Below, one piece after another: positions 17,132 to 25,140 of a DNA stretch of 64,000 nt. This stretch comes from Thermoproteota archaeon. Its GTDB lineage: Archaea; Korarchaeota; JAOZGF01; JAOZFZ01. The translations under genes were made by a program, and so were the position numbers. The stretch spans positions 434,001 to 498,000 of the forward strand of contig JAOZFT010000004.1 of NCBI GenBank assembly GCA_027492035.1, given 5' to 3'. How positions within the stretch are numbered: the stretch's first letter is position 1; each line of letters begins with the position of its first letter. The notes under the pieces were generated by a model. It made no database searches and was not told where the DNA came from. It saw only the letters and a program-made list of their open reading frames with translations.

Positions 17132-17800
17132 TCATATGTTGTCAAGAATCTTCTTCTTTTCTTCTTGAGTTAGTAAATGAACCCCCTTATTTGTTATTAC
17201 TGCTACGTCTATGCCGTCTCCTGTAGCACTGTCTCGGGAGATGGCTGACGATAAAGCACTGACAGCTAATTTTTCAGCTTCTTCTATAGTCAAATCTTTA
17301 CTGTACCTGCTCTCCAGAACTCCTATAGCTATAGGAGATCCTGAACCTGTAACTGTGTAGTCTTCGGAAGTTATTGAACCAAAAAATTCCACGTTGTAAA
17401 GGTGAGGTCCTTCTTCATCCACTCCCCCAACTAAGAACTGTGTTAGGAAAATGTTTGGTCTTGCATTAAATAATATGTTACCTAATAATGTAGCAAGTAT
17501 CCTGATTTTTATTTCTTCATTTTTCTCTAATCCATAAATTTTAGATACTGATTTAATATATCGTGTAAGTACTTGTGCATCAGCCACTAAACCAGCAATT
17601 GTTGCAGCTGATTTATCTGTCACTTTAACTATTTTATTTGCGTTTTTGTGGATTATCAGGTTCTCTGCTGTAGCTCTTTTGTCAGCAACTAACAACACGA
17701 AGTTTTTACCCTTCAAACCTATAGTGGTGGTTCCCTTAACCTTTCTTAAGAAATTATCCACGTTTTTCTTCACAAATAAGTTCTGCAACTGATTCACCAT
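17132..17800 (-). CDS. psmB: 20S proteasome beta subunit
   Basis: The catalytic subunit of the archaeal proteasome. The self-cleavage site is KG|TTTIGL, which exposes Thr as the nucleophile. The active-site Asp/Lys context (VLLVADKRAT) and the C-terminal GDGIDVAVIT match the family. From ATG 17800 the propeptide is 23 residues and the precursor 222 aa; an in-frame GTG at 17827 gives a longer propeptide. No clear ribosome site precedes ATG 17800, so a leaderless start is possible. The alpha subunit is not in the window. Confidence 0.95.
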   Translation of the reverse strand: MVNQLQNLFVKKNVDNFLRKVKGTTTIGLKGKNFVLLVADKRATAENLIIHKNANKIVKVTDKSAATIAGLVADAQVLTRYIKSVSKIYGLEKNEEIKIRILATLLGNILFNARPNIFLTQFLVGGVDEEGPHLYNVEFFGSITSEDYTVTGSGSPIAIGVLESRYSKDLTIEEAEKLAVSALSSAISRDSATGDGIDVAVITNKGVHLLTQEEKKKILDNI

Positions 17801-18036
17801 TTTATTTAAAGAAATGGGACAGAACACGTTGGTAAAGGAAGTGGAAGCATTAACTTATTCATGGGAGGAGGAAGTGATTCTTGGAAAGAGGAAAGAACAA
17901 AAGTTTTTTATTTTATTAAGAAGTTCGTTTCACGAATTAACATAGAAAGATGGTATCAATTATTCTTAAATCTTTCCTTTTTTAGGAAGTATTTTTATGG
18001 AAACTTTATTTTCCCCTTTTCAAAGATGAGTGTAAC

Positions 18037-18486
18037 ATGACCGTTTACACTTTAATAGATGAAGGTTTAGCTAAGAAAGGATTTTCTTTTATCTTTAACG
18101 GGGGCACTAAAATATGTGAAACCTGTGGGTTAAAGTCTGTTTGTTTAAACAATTTAGAGAAGCAGCGGAGGTTTGTGGTTGTTTCGGTTGAAGATAAAAG
18201 CTTCCTTTGTCCATTAACAGGTAAAAAACAAAAACTTGTCCAAGTTGACTTTGAACCGGTTGAGGCTGCTGTAAACATGCAGAATATTTTTACAAATGTT
18301 CCTTTCAATTACCAAGGAATTAACTGTGAATTCGTTAACTGCGAAAACTATCTTTACTGTAATTCACCATACTTGAGAAATGGTGAAGTTTGTATTATTT
18401 TGGAAACAATAAAAGAAGTCCAGCGGTGCAGAAAGAATTACAAATTAACCCTTTGCAAAGTTTTGCCCAGGAAATATATGGAATAA
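18037..18486 (+). CDS. UPF0179 family protein
   Basis: A 149-aa member of a conserved, uncharacterised archaeal family. Paired cysteines (CETCGLKSVC, residues 28-37, and further Cys in CEFVNCENYLYC) suggest a metal or iron-sulfur site. The family pattern GLAKKGFSFIFNGGTKIC is clear. It stands between proteasome beta and FKBP. No function is known to me. Confidence 0.88.
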   Translation: MTVYTLIDEGLAKKGFSFIFNGGTKICETCGLKSVCLNNLEKQRRFVVVSVEDKSFLCPLTGKKQKLVQVDFEPVEAAVNMQNIFTNVPFNYQGINCEFVNCENYLYCNSPYLRNGEVCIILETIKEVQRCRKNYKLTLCKVLPRKYME

Positions 18487-18497
18487 GGTTTAGTTTC

Positions 18498-19286
18498 TTA
18501 TTTCTTCCCCTCTTTTTCTCTCCCTTCCCTCTTTTCACCTAATTTAAAAACTTCTATTATTTTTGCTTTCCTGTATTTAGGTGTGTATTTTTTCACATAG
18601 TTAATGAATTGCAATTTTTTAAGCAGTAAGTCTTCAGACAATAAAATGTTTTCCGGTAACTCCACTTCCACTAACTCATTGTTCAAAGAAATTTTCTTTG
18701 GGGGTACACCAAAAACTTCCTTAAAAAGTGCTTTAATTTTTTCGTTAGGACTCCTTATAATCTCCTTTATTTTCACTTTATAGGTGACTTCATGGCCTGC
18801 TTGAGGGTGGTTAAAATCAACAATCACCCTCCCCGCATTTACAGCTTTAATTGTTCCTACCGCCCCTTCCAGTTGCACTTTCATTCCAGGTTTTGGGTTA
18901 ATGTTTCTTTTCGTAAACCTTCTTAGAATATATGTTTTAACTAGGTTAGGGTCACGTTCTCCAAAAGCTTCTGAAGGCTTTAAAGTAATTGTTGTTTCTT
19001 CCCCTTCTTTCATCCCCACAAGTTTCTTTTCAAGTTTATCTAGTAACCATTTAGAACCTACAATGTCAAGTCTAGGCCCATATTTAACATGTTCATCAAA
19101 AATTTTGTTTTCTTCAGCTACTCTTCTACTGGTTGTGTCAAAAACTGACCCGTCTTCGATTCTGGCAGTATATTCCACCCGAATAAAATCTCCGAAATCA
19201 ACTGTTTCCTCTTTACTCCTAACTATTCTTGCTTCTTTAACGCCACTCTTCACTGCAGACTTGCTCTCCTTAACTGTTTTAGACAT
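18498..19286 (-). CDS. FKBP-type peptidyl-prolyl cis-trans isomerase (SlyD-like, long form)
   Basis: A 262-aa protein. After a lysine-rich lead of about 27 residues comes an FKBP domain (VEYTARIEDGSVFDTT) containing the chaperone IF insert (KPSEAFGERDPNLV, GMKVQLEGAVGTIKAVNAGRVIVDFNHP split over the insert boundary). The motif DFNHPQAGHEVTYKV is typical of archaeal long FKBPs. The C-terminal 90 residues form the extra domain seen in that group and end in a charged tail. The role is proline isomerisation and chaperone activity in the cytoplasm. Confidence 0.92.
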   Translation of the reverse strand: MSKTVKESKSAVKSGVKEARIVRSKEETVDFGDFIRVEYTARIEDGSVFDTTSRRVAEENKIFDEHVKYGPRLDIVGSKWLLDKLEKKLVGMKEGEETTITLKPSEAFGERDPNLVKTYILRRFTKRNINPKPGMKVQLEGAVGTIKAVNAGRVIVDFNHPQAGHEVTYKVKIKEIIRSPNEKIKALFKEVFGVPPKKISLNNELVEVELPENILLSEDLLLKKLQFINYVKKYTPKYRKAKIIEVFKLGEKREGREKEGKK

Positions 19287-19477
19287 CGCAAAACCCTCTA
19301 AACCCTTGAAGAATTCCTCAACGAATTTTATCCCTTTTTAAATGATTCTGTTTAGGTCCTAAAAATTTAGATGAAGTCTCTTTTCCTCTAGAAAATCTGT
19401 GAAGGAATTTTTCTTTTAAATCATTACGTTTTCTCACAGACTTATTTTTTAGAAAGGTTCTCTAAGGAAAATCATAT

Positions 19478-20929
19478 TTAACCTTTCACAACCCCTACAG
19501 GTTTCATCCTGACTACTAACAGAGAAACTCCTGCTTTATGCATGGATAAAGTAACTTGATCGACATTTTTATAGCTTCCAGGTGCCTCTTCTGCAGCTAC
19601 AGCGAAAGATGCAGGTTTTACATAGATCCCTCTGCTCTGGAGTTCACTTACTACCTGCCTACCTGAATACCTCCTCTTCGCTGCTGCTCTGCTTAAAGTC
19701 CTCCCGCTTCCATGACATGTTGAACCGAATGTTTCCTCCATTGCTTTCTTTGTTCCAATTAAAACATAAGATGCAGTGCCCATTGAACCGGGAATTAATA
19801 CAGGTTGTCCAATTTCTCTATATTCTATAGGTATTTCTTTCCTCCCTGGCCCGAAAGCACGTGTAGCTCCTTTTCTATGCACATAAACCCTAATTTTTTC
19901 CCCATCCACTTCATGTTCTTCAAGTTTCGCGATGTTATGAGCAACATCATAAACTACCTTCATTCCAAGGTCTTCAGAGCTTGCGTTGAAGATTTTCTCA
20001 AAGGTTTCCCTTGTCCAATGTGAAATAAATTGTCGATTAGCGAAGGCATAATTTACTGCACATTTCATTGCTTTAATGTAATCCTCAGCCTCTCTCGACT
20101 TCACATATGCGCAGGCAAGCTGTTTATCCGGTAACTTAAAATCCAGTTTGTTTGAATAGCCAAGCATAACCTTTAAGTAATCTGTTGCTATTTGATGACC
20201 GAATCCCCTGCTTCCCGTGTGGAGCATGACAACAATTTGTCCAAGTTTTTGGAAACCAAGTTTCTCAGCTATTTCTTTATTGAAGATTTTGTCTACAACT
20301 TGAATTTCTAAGAAGTGATTACCTGACCCGAGGCTCCCCAATTGGGGGCAGCCTCTTTGTTTAGCTCTTGAGCTAACCTTAGCGGGGTCAGCTCCTTCCA
20401 TCTTTCCGTTTTCTTCAATATATCTTTCATCACTCTCTAAACCGTAACCATGCTCAATAGCCCATTGGGCACCTTCAACACAGATTTCCTCTATCTCTCT
20501 AACCGTGAAACGGATTTTCCCTTTACTTCCCAAACCTGAAGGCACATTTTCAAACAATTTATCAATTAAATTTTTCAATTTAGGCTTCACATCCTCAAAA
20601 GTAAGAGAAGTAACCATTACCCTAACTCCGCAGTTAATATCGAAACCCACTCCTCCAGGGGAAATAATTCCCTCTTCAGTGTCAAAGGCAGCAACCCCGC
20701 CAATGGGAAAACCATAACCCCAATGTATGTCAGGTAAACCTATAGCATATTTCTGTATCCCAGGGAGCATGGTTATGTTAGCTAACTGATCTAAGGCTCC
20801 TTTCTCAACTCCTTGGAGCAAAGATTTTAAAGCAATAACTAAACCCTCTGTTTTCATGCCTTTCTTATAACTTTTAGGAAGTAACCATCGCACTTCATCT
20901 ATTTGTTTCAGGAAAGACTCAACTCCCAT
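19478..20929 (-). CDS. rtcB: RtcB RNA ligase (tRNA and intron-exon joining)
   Basis: Joins the 2',3'-cyclic phosphate and 5'-OH ends left by the splicing endonuclease, using GTP and Mn2+. Metal and catalytic motifs are intact: GVGFDINCGVR, LGSGNHFLEIQ, HTGSRGFGHQ, HNIAK, HRKGATRAFG, and TCHGSGR, which holds the guanylated His. ATG 20929 follows AGAGGAGGT, giving 483 aa; an in-frame TTG at 20947 is inside the ribosome site. No intein is present, although some archaeal RtcB genes carry one. It would process the tRNA-Ala, tRNA-Gly and glyA introns seen here. Confidence 0.97.
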   Translation of the reverse strand: MGVESFLKQIDEVRWLLPKSYKKGMKTEGLVIALKSLLQGVEKGALDQLANITMLPGIQKYAIGLPDIHWGYGFPIGGVAAFDTEEGIISPGGVGFDINCGVRVMVTSLTFEDVKPKLKNLIDKLFENVPSGLGSKGKIRFTVREIEEICVEGAQWAIEHGYGLESDERYIEENGKMEGADPAKVSSRAKQRGCPQLGSLGSGNHFLEIQVVDKIFNKEIAEKLGFQKLGQIVVMLHTGSRGFGHQIATDYLKVMLGYSNKLDFKLPDKQLACAYVKSREAEDYIKAMKCAVNYAFANRQFISHWTRETFEKIFNASSEDLGMKVVYDVAHNIAKLEEHEVDGEKIRVYVHRKGATRAFGPGRKEIPIEYREIGQPVLIPGSMGTASYVLIGTKKAMEETFGSTCHGSGRTLSRAAAKRRYSGRQVVSELQSRGIYVKPASFAVAAEEAPGSYKNVDQVTLSMHKAGVSLLVVRMKPVGVVKG

Positions 20930-21082
20930 TTTCTTACCTCCTCTCAACCCTTTTTTTTAACATTTGTGCCTTTAAAAAATCTAGGAGAACAAAATAAAAA
21001 CAGAAACCTTTTAAATATTTCATAGGAAAAATAAAGCTTTAAAATGTAAAGTAAATAAATTTTCCTCAATAAAAGGAAATGG

Positions 21083-21748
21083 ATGGTTGTTTTGATAGAA
21101 GATGAAATGAGAAAAGCTTTAGTTAAATTAAAAAAAATAAATGAAATGTTTGATTCATTAATTGTTTCAAGTTCAGACGGTCTCCCAGTAGCCTCTTTTG
21201 TTAAGAAAAAAGAGGATGAAGACAAATTATCAGCTATGACTGCAACTCTTCTTGCAATAGGGGAAAGGATAACAGATGAACTTGACGTTGGAGGAATGGA
21301 AGAAATCTGGATACGGGGGAAAAACAAGGATGTGTATTTTAAATCGATCGGTTATGATTTGATACTGGCAGCCACAATCAACAAACCAGCTAAACTAGGT
21401 GTAATCCTTTACGATGCAAAAAAGGCAGTTAATCAACTTAGGAAACTTGCTGAAGAAGCCCAGAAACAGTATGAAACACCAGAATTACAGGCAAATGTGA
21501 AAATAGAGGAAAGAATAGAGGGGGAGCTAGAAAAAACTGAGAGGGAAGGGGTAGAAGTAAAAACAGGAGAAGAATTGGAAGTATCTCCAGCTTCAGGTTC
21601 AATTGAAGAAATCGAACATGAACCATTAAAAGAAGAGAAACAGGAAGAAAAGGAGGGGAGAGTAGAAACCAAGAAGCCGGTGGAAGAGACTAAGGAAAAG
21701 AGGGAAGAGGAGGAAACAAGTGGAGAAGAGATCAGCTGGTTCTATTGA
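21083..21748 (+). CDS. Roadblock/LC7-domain protein with long acidic tail
   Basis: 221 aa. Residues 1-125 form a roadblock/LC7 fold (FDSLIVSSSDGLPVASF, then a helix and two strands), known from MglB-type regulators of small GTPases. Residues from about 130 are a highly charged Glu/Lys-rich, probably disordered tail. The gene overlaps the GTPase gene at 21720 by 29 nt, so the pair is translationally coupled, the classic roadblock-GTPase arrangement. The partner and process are unknown. Confidence 0.85.
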   Translation: MVVLIEDEMRKALVKLKKINEMFDSLIVSSSDGLPVASFVKKKEDEDKLSAMTATLLAIGERITDELDVGGMEEIWIRGKNKDVYFKSIGYDLILAATINKPAKLGVILYDAKKAVNQLRKLAEEAQKQYETPELQANVKIEERIEGELEKTEREGVEVKTGEELEVSPASGSIEEIEHEPLKEEKQEEKEGRVETKKPVEETKEKREEEETSGEEISWFY

Positions 21749-22337
21749 AACCCCCCCTGAAGCTTTTCTAAAAAGTGAAGACTCCTCTAAAAAAGTAAAA
21801 ATTTTAGTTACAGGTCCTTTCAACGCAGGAAAAACAACCTTCATAAAAACTTTAAGTATAATTCCTCCTGTATTGACTGAAAAAAAGATTTACTTAGGCA
21901 ATGCCAAATGTTCAACAACTTTAGCCCTTGACTTCGGGATAACTTATTTGCAAAACTATAAATTATATCTTTTCGGCACTCCTGGACAAGAGAGGTTTAA
22001 TTTCCTCTTGGAAATCTTAAGCAAAGGAATTGATGGCTGTATAGTTCTGTTAGATGTTACGAACCGGGCTTTTGATGAGGACTTAAAAAAGTACTTGTCA
22101 CTCTTTGGGAAGGGAAAAGTACCTATGCTAATAGCTTTGAACAAAACAGATCTGAAAGAAGTAAACATTGAGATCTTGAAAGAAAAGCTTCATGTAAACA
22201 TTCCTCTCATAAGCATAACAGCTAAAGACAAAAGTTCCTCAATGAAAGCATTAGAAAAAATAATTTCACTTATTACGCAACCCTTTACTGAAAAACTTGG
22301 TGAAAAACAAGAAAAAGTTGTTGTATCAATCGATTAA
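21720..22337 (+). CDS. Small Ras-like (SAR1/MglA-type) GTPase
   Basis: 205 aa. G1 is GPFNAGKTTF (about residues 32-41), G3 is FGTPGQERF and G4 is NKTD. The GTPGQE form (Thr in place of Asp at DxxG) is common in prokaryotic SAR1-like GTPases paired with roadblock proteins. The start is GTG 21720 after AGGAGG, inside the roadblock gene. It probably switches a membrane or cytoskeletal process under roadblock control; this is inference from the pairing. Confidence 0.87.
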   Translation: MEKRSAGSIETPPEAFLKSEDSSKKVKILVTGPFNAGKTTFIKTLSIIPPVLTEKKIYLGNAKCSTTLALDFGITYLQNYKLYLFGTPGQERFNFLLEILSKGIDGCIVLLDVTNRAFDEDLKKYLSLFGKGKVPMLIALNKTDLKEVNIEILKEKLHVNIPLISITAKDKSSSMKALEKIISLITQPFTEKLGEKQEKVVVSID

Positions 22338-22364
22338 AGCCTGTTCTTTCTCTTATTCATGTTT

Positions 22365-24143
22365 TCATTTTTCCTCTATCTTCTTAAGTTGTTTATTGTA
22401 CATTTCAATTATTTCCTTCGTGGTAGTTGCTTGTTCAGCTGATTTATCGTCTCTGTACCTTCCAGTAAACCTCGGAAACCTAATTGCTAAGCCAGCATCT
22501 TCTCTAACTGAATTTTTGGCGCAAGTGTGTACAGGGCTTAACGTTATTTCATCACCAATTACTTCAATAACTTTACTTGGGACAAACCAGACGTCTGCAT
22601 CCAACTCAGCCCTAACTCTGGCGTGTCTACTTTCCATTTTGAAAGGGTTCAAAATTTTTGGTAAATTCGATAAGTCCTCATCAGTGAAACCGGTACCGCA
22701 CTTACAAACTGTTTCAAAAACATCCTCTTCAGAGTTGTAGGAAGCAAGCAAAAGCGCACCATAAATTCCTTTCCTTTTCCCTTTGCCGTAGTAAGCTCCA
22801 ACAATCACTAGGTCAACTGGTTCAATCATTTTACTCATGTAAGAACGTTTAAGTTTAATCCATAGAAATTCTCTCTTCCCAGCTCTATAAATTGATTTTT
22901 CAGATATGTCCTTAGCTATTAATCCTTCACAACCATCCTCTATAGCCCTTAAAAAGAAGTTTTCCATTTCTTCAGGACTTGAAACAATTTCTGACTCAAC
23001 AATTTTTGTTCTTTCCCCTTCAGAAAGAACTTTCCCTAAAACCTCTCTCCTCTCCAAATAACTCCTGTTTGTTAAGTCCTCACCATCAACGAATAAACAC
23101 TCAAACACCATAAGGGAGACAGGGTACTCTCTTAAAGCTTCCTGAATTCCGTACTTTCTTCTCCTATGCATTAGTTCCTGGAAAGGCCTTAATTCCCCTG
23201 TTTCAGGTTCAACAGCTACACATTCAGCTTCAAATATTGCAGTATCAGCTTTAACATGTAGTTTAGTCAGTTTAACAACGTCAGGATAATGGAAAGTGAT
23301 GTTTTCAAGTCTTCGAGAAAATATGGAAACGTTATCTCCAACTTTATGGATTTGCATCCTTTCTCCGTCATATTTATACTCAACAGCGCATTTTCCACCC
23401 ATTTTCTCCAAAATTTCTTCTGGCGAAGCAAGCCTCTGAGCTAGCATAGGTCTTAAAGGAATACCTGGATGAACCCTAAACTCTTTCAATCCATCCAAAC
23501 CCTTAGAGGCAACTGTTTCAGCTACAAGACCTAAGTCGCTGGAAATATTATAAGCTCTCTCTAAAACAATTCTTTGATCCCTTGAACCCAAGAAATGTAG
23601 AGCTAAAGCCTCTAGAATAGTGGCATCAGCTACTCCCAGCCTTAATCTACCAGTCACGATTCTGAGAATGTATTTACCCTCCAAAGGAGAAGCTTTCATT
23701 AATAAACCGGCTAAAATGTCTAATTTAATATCTTGAGATTTTTTACCTGAAGCCCTAGCTATCTTATCTAACCCATTATAAACCTCCTTAAGCTCCAAAT
23801 CTTCTTCTTTACCAAGAAAAGACAAAAGAGAAGACTGAGTTTTAATTCTTAAAGCCTTTTCGCAAGTTAAACCTAAATCACCTGTTTCAACAAACCAACT
23901 ACTCAATTTCTTCAAACTAATCCCTGTAGCTCTTTCTATACCTCTTAAAGCCAATTTATCAGCTATGCCAATCTCTAAACCAACATAGTCAGGATGAAGT
24001 TTTCCCTGCAATAAATTAACCAACCACTTTATTTCATTTACAGGAGTAACCTTAAACAAATCCACGATTAGATCAATCATTTCCAACCTTTTGGTAGTAG
24101 CTTCGATCCTGTTACAGAACTCAGCGAAAATCTTAAACTTCAT
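22365..24143 (-). CDS. lig: ATP-dependent DNA ligase
   Basis: A 592-aa archaeal/eukaryotic-type ligase I for Okazaki fragment joining and repair. Order: helical DNA-binding domain (to about residue 215), adenylation domain with nucleotidyl-Lys motif YKYDGERMQ near residue 255, motif III/IIIa (FEAECVAVEP, LMVFECLFVDG), motif IV (EGLIAKD) and motif V (WIKLKRSY), then the OB domain ending at a lysine-rich tail. Start ATG 24143. Length is normal. Confidence 0.96.
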   Translation of the reverse strand: MKFKIFAEFCNRIEATTKRLEMIDLIVDLFKVTPVNEIKWLVNLLQGKLHPDYVGLEIGIADKLALRGIERATGISLKKLSSWFVETGDLGLTCEKALRIKTQSSLLSFLGKEEDLELKEVYNGLDKIARASGKKSQDIKLDILAGLLMKASPLEGKYILRIVTGRLRLGVADATILEALALHFLGSRDQRIVLERAYNISSDLGLVAETVASKGLDGLKEFRVHPGIPLRPMLAQRLASPEEILEKMGGKCAVEYKYDGERMQIHKVGDNVSIFSRRLENITFHYPDVVKLTKLHVKADTAIFEAECVAVEPETGELRPFQELMHRRRKYGIQEALREYPVSLMVFECLFVDGEDLTNRSYLERREVLGKVLSEGERTKIVESEIVSSPEEMENFFLRAIEDGCEGLIAKDISEKSIYRAGKREFLWIKLKRSYMSKMIEPVDLVIVGAYYGKGKRKGIYGALLLASYNSEEDVFETVCKCGTGFTDEDLSNLPKILNPFKMESRHARVRAELDADVWFVPSKVIEVIGDEITLSPVHTCAKNSVREDAGLAIRFPRFTGRYRDDKSAEQATTTKEIIEMYNKQLKKIEEK

Positions 24144-24479
24144 GATACGCCCCCAAAAAAGGTCTCAAAATTCCTCCTATATATAAAAAAAGGGAATCCT
24201 TTAAAAATTTTGGAAGAGCCACTTACCATAAATTTTTCCATGGTTAAGAGTTAAGCAGCTGGCAATTTTAAGAAAGTTTCATTTAGTTATTAAAAAGCTC
24301 TCTTGCTTGTTACGAGGGAGTGGGTCATGGAAACAAGGGGACATTTAAGCCATCTGTTCCTTATCCTTCCTTTCCTCAAGTACATTTTGGTAACTGTAAA
24401 CCTGTACAGCATTAAATTTTTAAATAACACTTTTGAAATATTCCTAAGAACAAGAACTTACCTCAAAAACATAGAAAAT
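24144..24479. other. 336-bp spacer upstream of tRNA-Gly
   Basis: Contains the DNA ligase promoter (TATATATAAAA region near 24177-24188) and the tRNA-Gly promoter (AAATTTTTAAATAA near 24414-24427, or GAAATATTC near 24435). A 63-codon frame here runs into the tRNA and is not convincing. The CTGTACAG dyad at 24400-24407 is the only other pattern. Confidence 0.45.
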
Positions 24480-24517
24480 GCACCGGTAGTCTAGCCAGGA
24501 AGGACTCCAGCCTGCCA

Positions 24518-24535
24518 AATCAGGCACTTGCAGAA
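24518..24535 (+). other. tRNA-Gly intron 1 (18 nt, position 37/38)
   Basis: The central helix is a perfect 4 bp between loop bases 32-35 (CUGC) and GCAG at the intron end. Bulges are CA^A and AA^C, in the canonical position. The inner helix is essentially absent (AUCAGGCACUU as loop), so this is a short hBH-type intron. Confidence 0.88.
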
Positions 24536-24556
24536 CGCTGGTGACGCGGGTTCAAA

Positions 24557-24592
24557 ATCTATAAAGAGTGAAATACTCTTTATGGATGAAAT
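24557..24592 (+). other. tRNA-Gly intron 2 (36 nt) in the T-loop at 59/60
   Basis: A textbook hBHBh' structure. The outer helix is the T-stem GCGGG/CCCGC. The 3' bulge is AU^U, the central helix UUCA:UGAA (4 bp), and the 5' bulge AA^A. The inner helix UCUAUAAAGAGU pairs with ACUCUUUAUGGA (12 bp, one U-G) around GAAAU. Excision leaves UUCAAAU. Introns at this site are known mainly from Thermoproteales. Confidence 0.93.
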
Positions 24593-24627
24593 TCCCGCCC
24601 GGTGCATTTCTTTTTTCTTCTCTCTCG

Positions 24628-24747
24628 CTACTTCCATTTAACCTTTTTAATGGTTCCGCCAATAAATTTATCCTTGGAACCTTTGTATAGGCTGCTGAAT
24701 TTTTCTGCATCCTTTTCCTTCCTTATAGTAAGAAAGAATAACTCCAA
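24628..24747 (-). CDS. Possible 39-aa basic small protein or gene remnant
   Basis: A minus-strand frame from TTG 24747 to TAG 24628 with coding-like composition: ELFFLTIRKEKDAEKF, then SLYKGSKDKFIGGTIKKV. The pattern of an (E/D)A-E-K helix, G-S-K and a terminal I-K-K-V strand loosely recalls the C-terminal half of ribosomal protein LX/eL20. That similarity is weak and unverified. No ribosome site is visible and the frame ends 22 bp from the tRNA-Gly 3' end. It may be chance. Confidence 0.25.
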   Translation of the reverse strand: MELFFLTIRKEKDAEKFSSLYKGSKDKFIGGTIKKVKWK

Positions 24748-24975
24748 AAATATTGTTCATCTTATGCAAAGAAACTCAGTTGCGGTAGCTGAGTTCAGAG
24801 AAAGGTACAATTAATAAAGCAGTATAAGGTGAAATGTATAACATGACTGTTAAACAAGTAAGGTTCTTCCCGTAACATGTCTCCAATGAACTCTTAGGGT
24901 TATGCAACTTTTTGGAGGAGGAAATGTTGCGGAAGTTGTTTTTTTGAAGTTGATAAATCAATTCTTTTGGCACTA

Positions 24976-24986
24976 CTTTTAAATAG
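24976..24986 (+). promoter_or_regulatory. TATA-like box upstream of MetRS
   Basis: CTTTTAAATAG is a plausible TATA box. Transcription would start near 25007, leaving a leader of about 130 nt before TTG 25141. Confidence 0.4.
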
Positions 24987-25140
24987 TACTTGAATGGTTA
25001 TGAAAGGGAAAGTTTTCTTATTTTCATAAGAGAAGTTAAAGGATTGGAGGTGTGATTACTCTATTTTTAAAAAGCTTCTTGAAAAGTCTCTACTTTCTTT
25101 GTTTCCAAAAGTGTTAAAATAGTTTTTGGAGGTGTTTTTA

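Larger units (their letters stand above)
24480..24606 (+). tRNA. tRNA-Gly(GCC) with two introns (anticodon loop and T-loop)
   Basis: The acceptor GCACCGG pairs with CCGGTGC, discriminator A. The D-stem is GTCT/GGAC with GG in the loop. The anticodon stem is CCAGC/GCTGG, and the T-stem GCGGG/CCCGC. The anticodon loop carries 18 extra nt and the T-loop 36 extra nt. With both removed, the loops are CUGCCAC (anticodon GCC) and a canonical UUCAAAU T-loop. CCA is not encoded. Unspliced, neither loop could be functional, so this tRNA depends on two splicing events. Confidence 0.95.
24607..25140. other. 534-bp intergenic region between tRNA-Gly and MetRS
   Basis: The longest gene-poor stretch of the window. 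It holds a possible 39-aa minus-strand frame (24628-24747), a 7-bp perfect hairpin AACTCAG/CTGAGTT at 24773-24795 and a TATA box at 24976-24986. Two GGAGG-type sites occur (about 25046 and 25128); only the second leads to a gene. Several tiny plus-strand frames follow ribosome-like sites but show no similarity I recognise. Confidence 0.45.

Noticed and set aside
24303-24494. 63-codon plus-strand frame ahead of tRNA-Gly
   Set aside because: It reads 15 bases into the tRNA gene and has low-complexity hydrophobic content with no recognisable family.
25052-25117. 21-aa leader peptide before MetRS (GTG after GGAGG)
   Set aside because: The spacing between GGAGG and GTG is about 1 nt, too short for initiation; composition is unremarkable.
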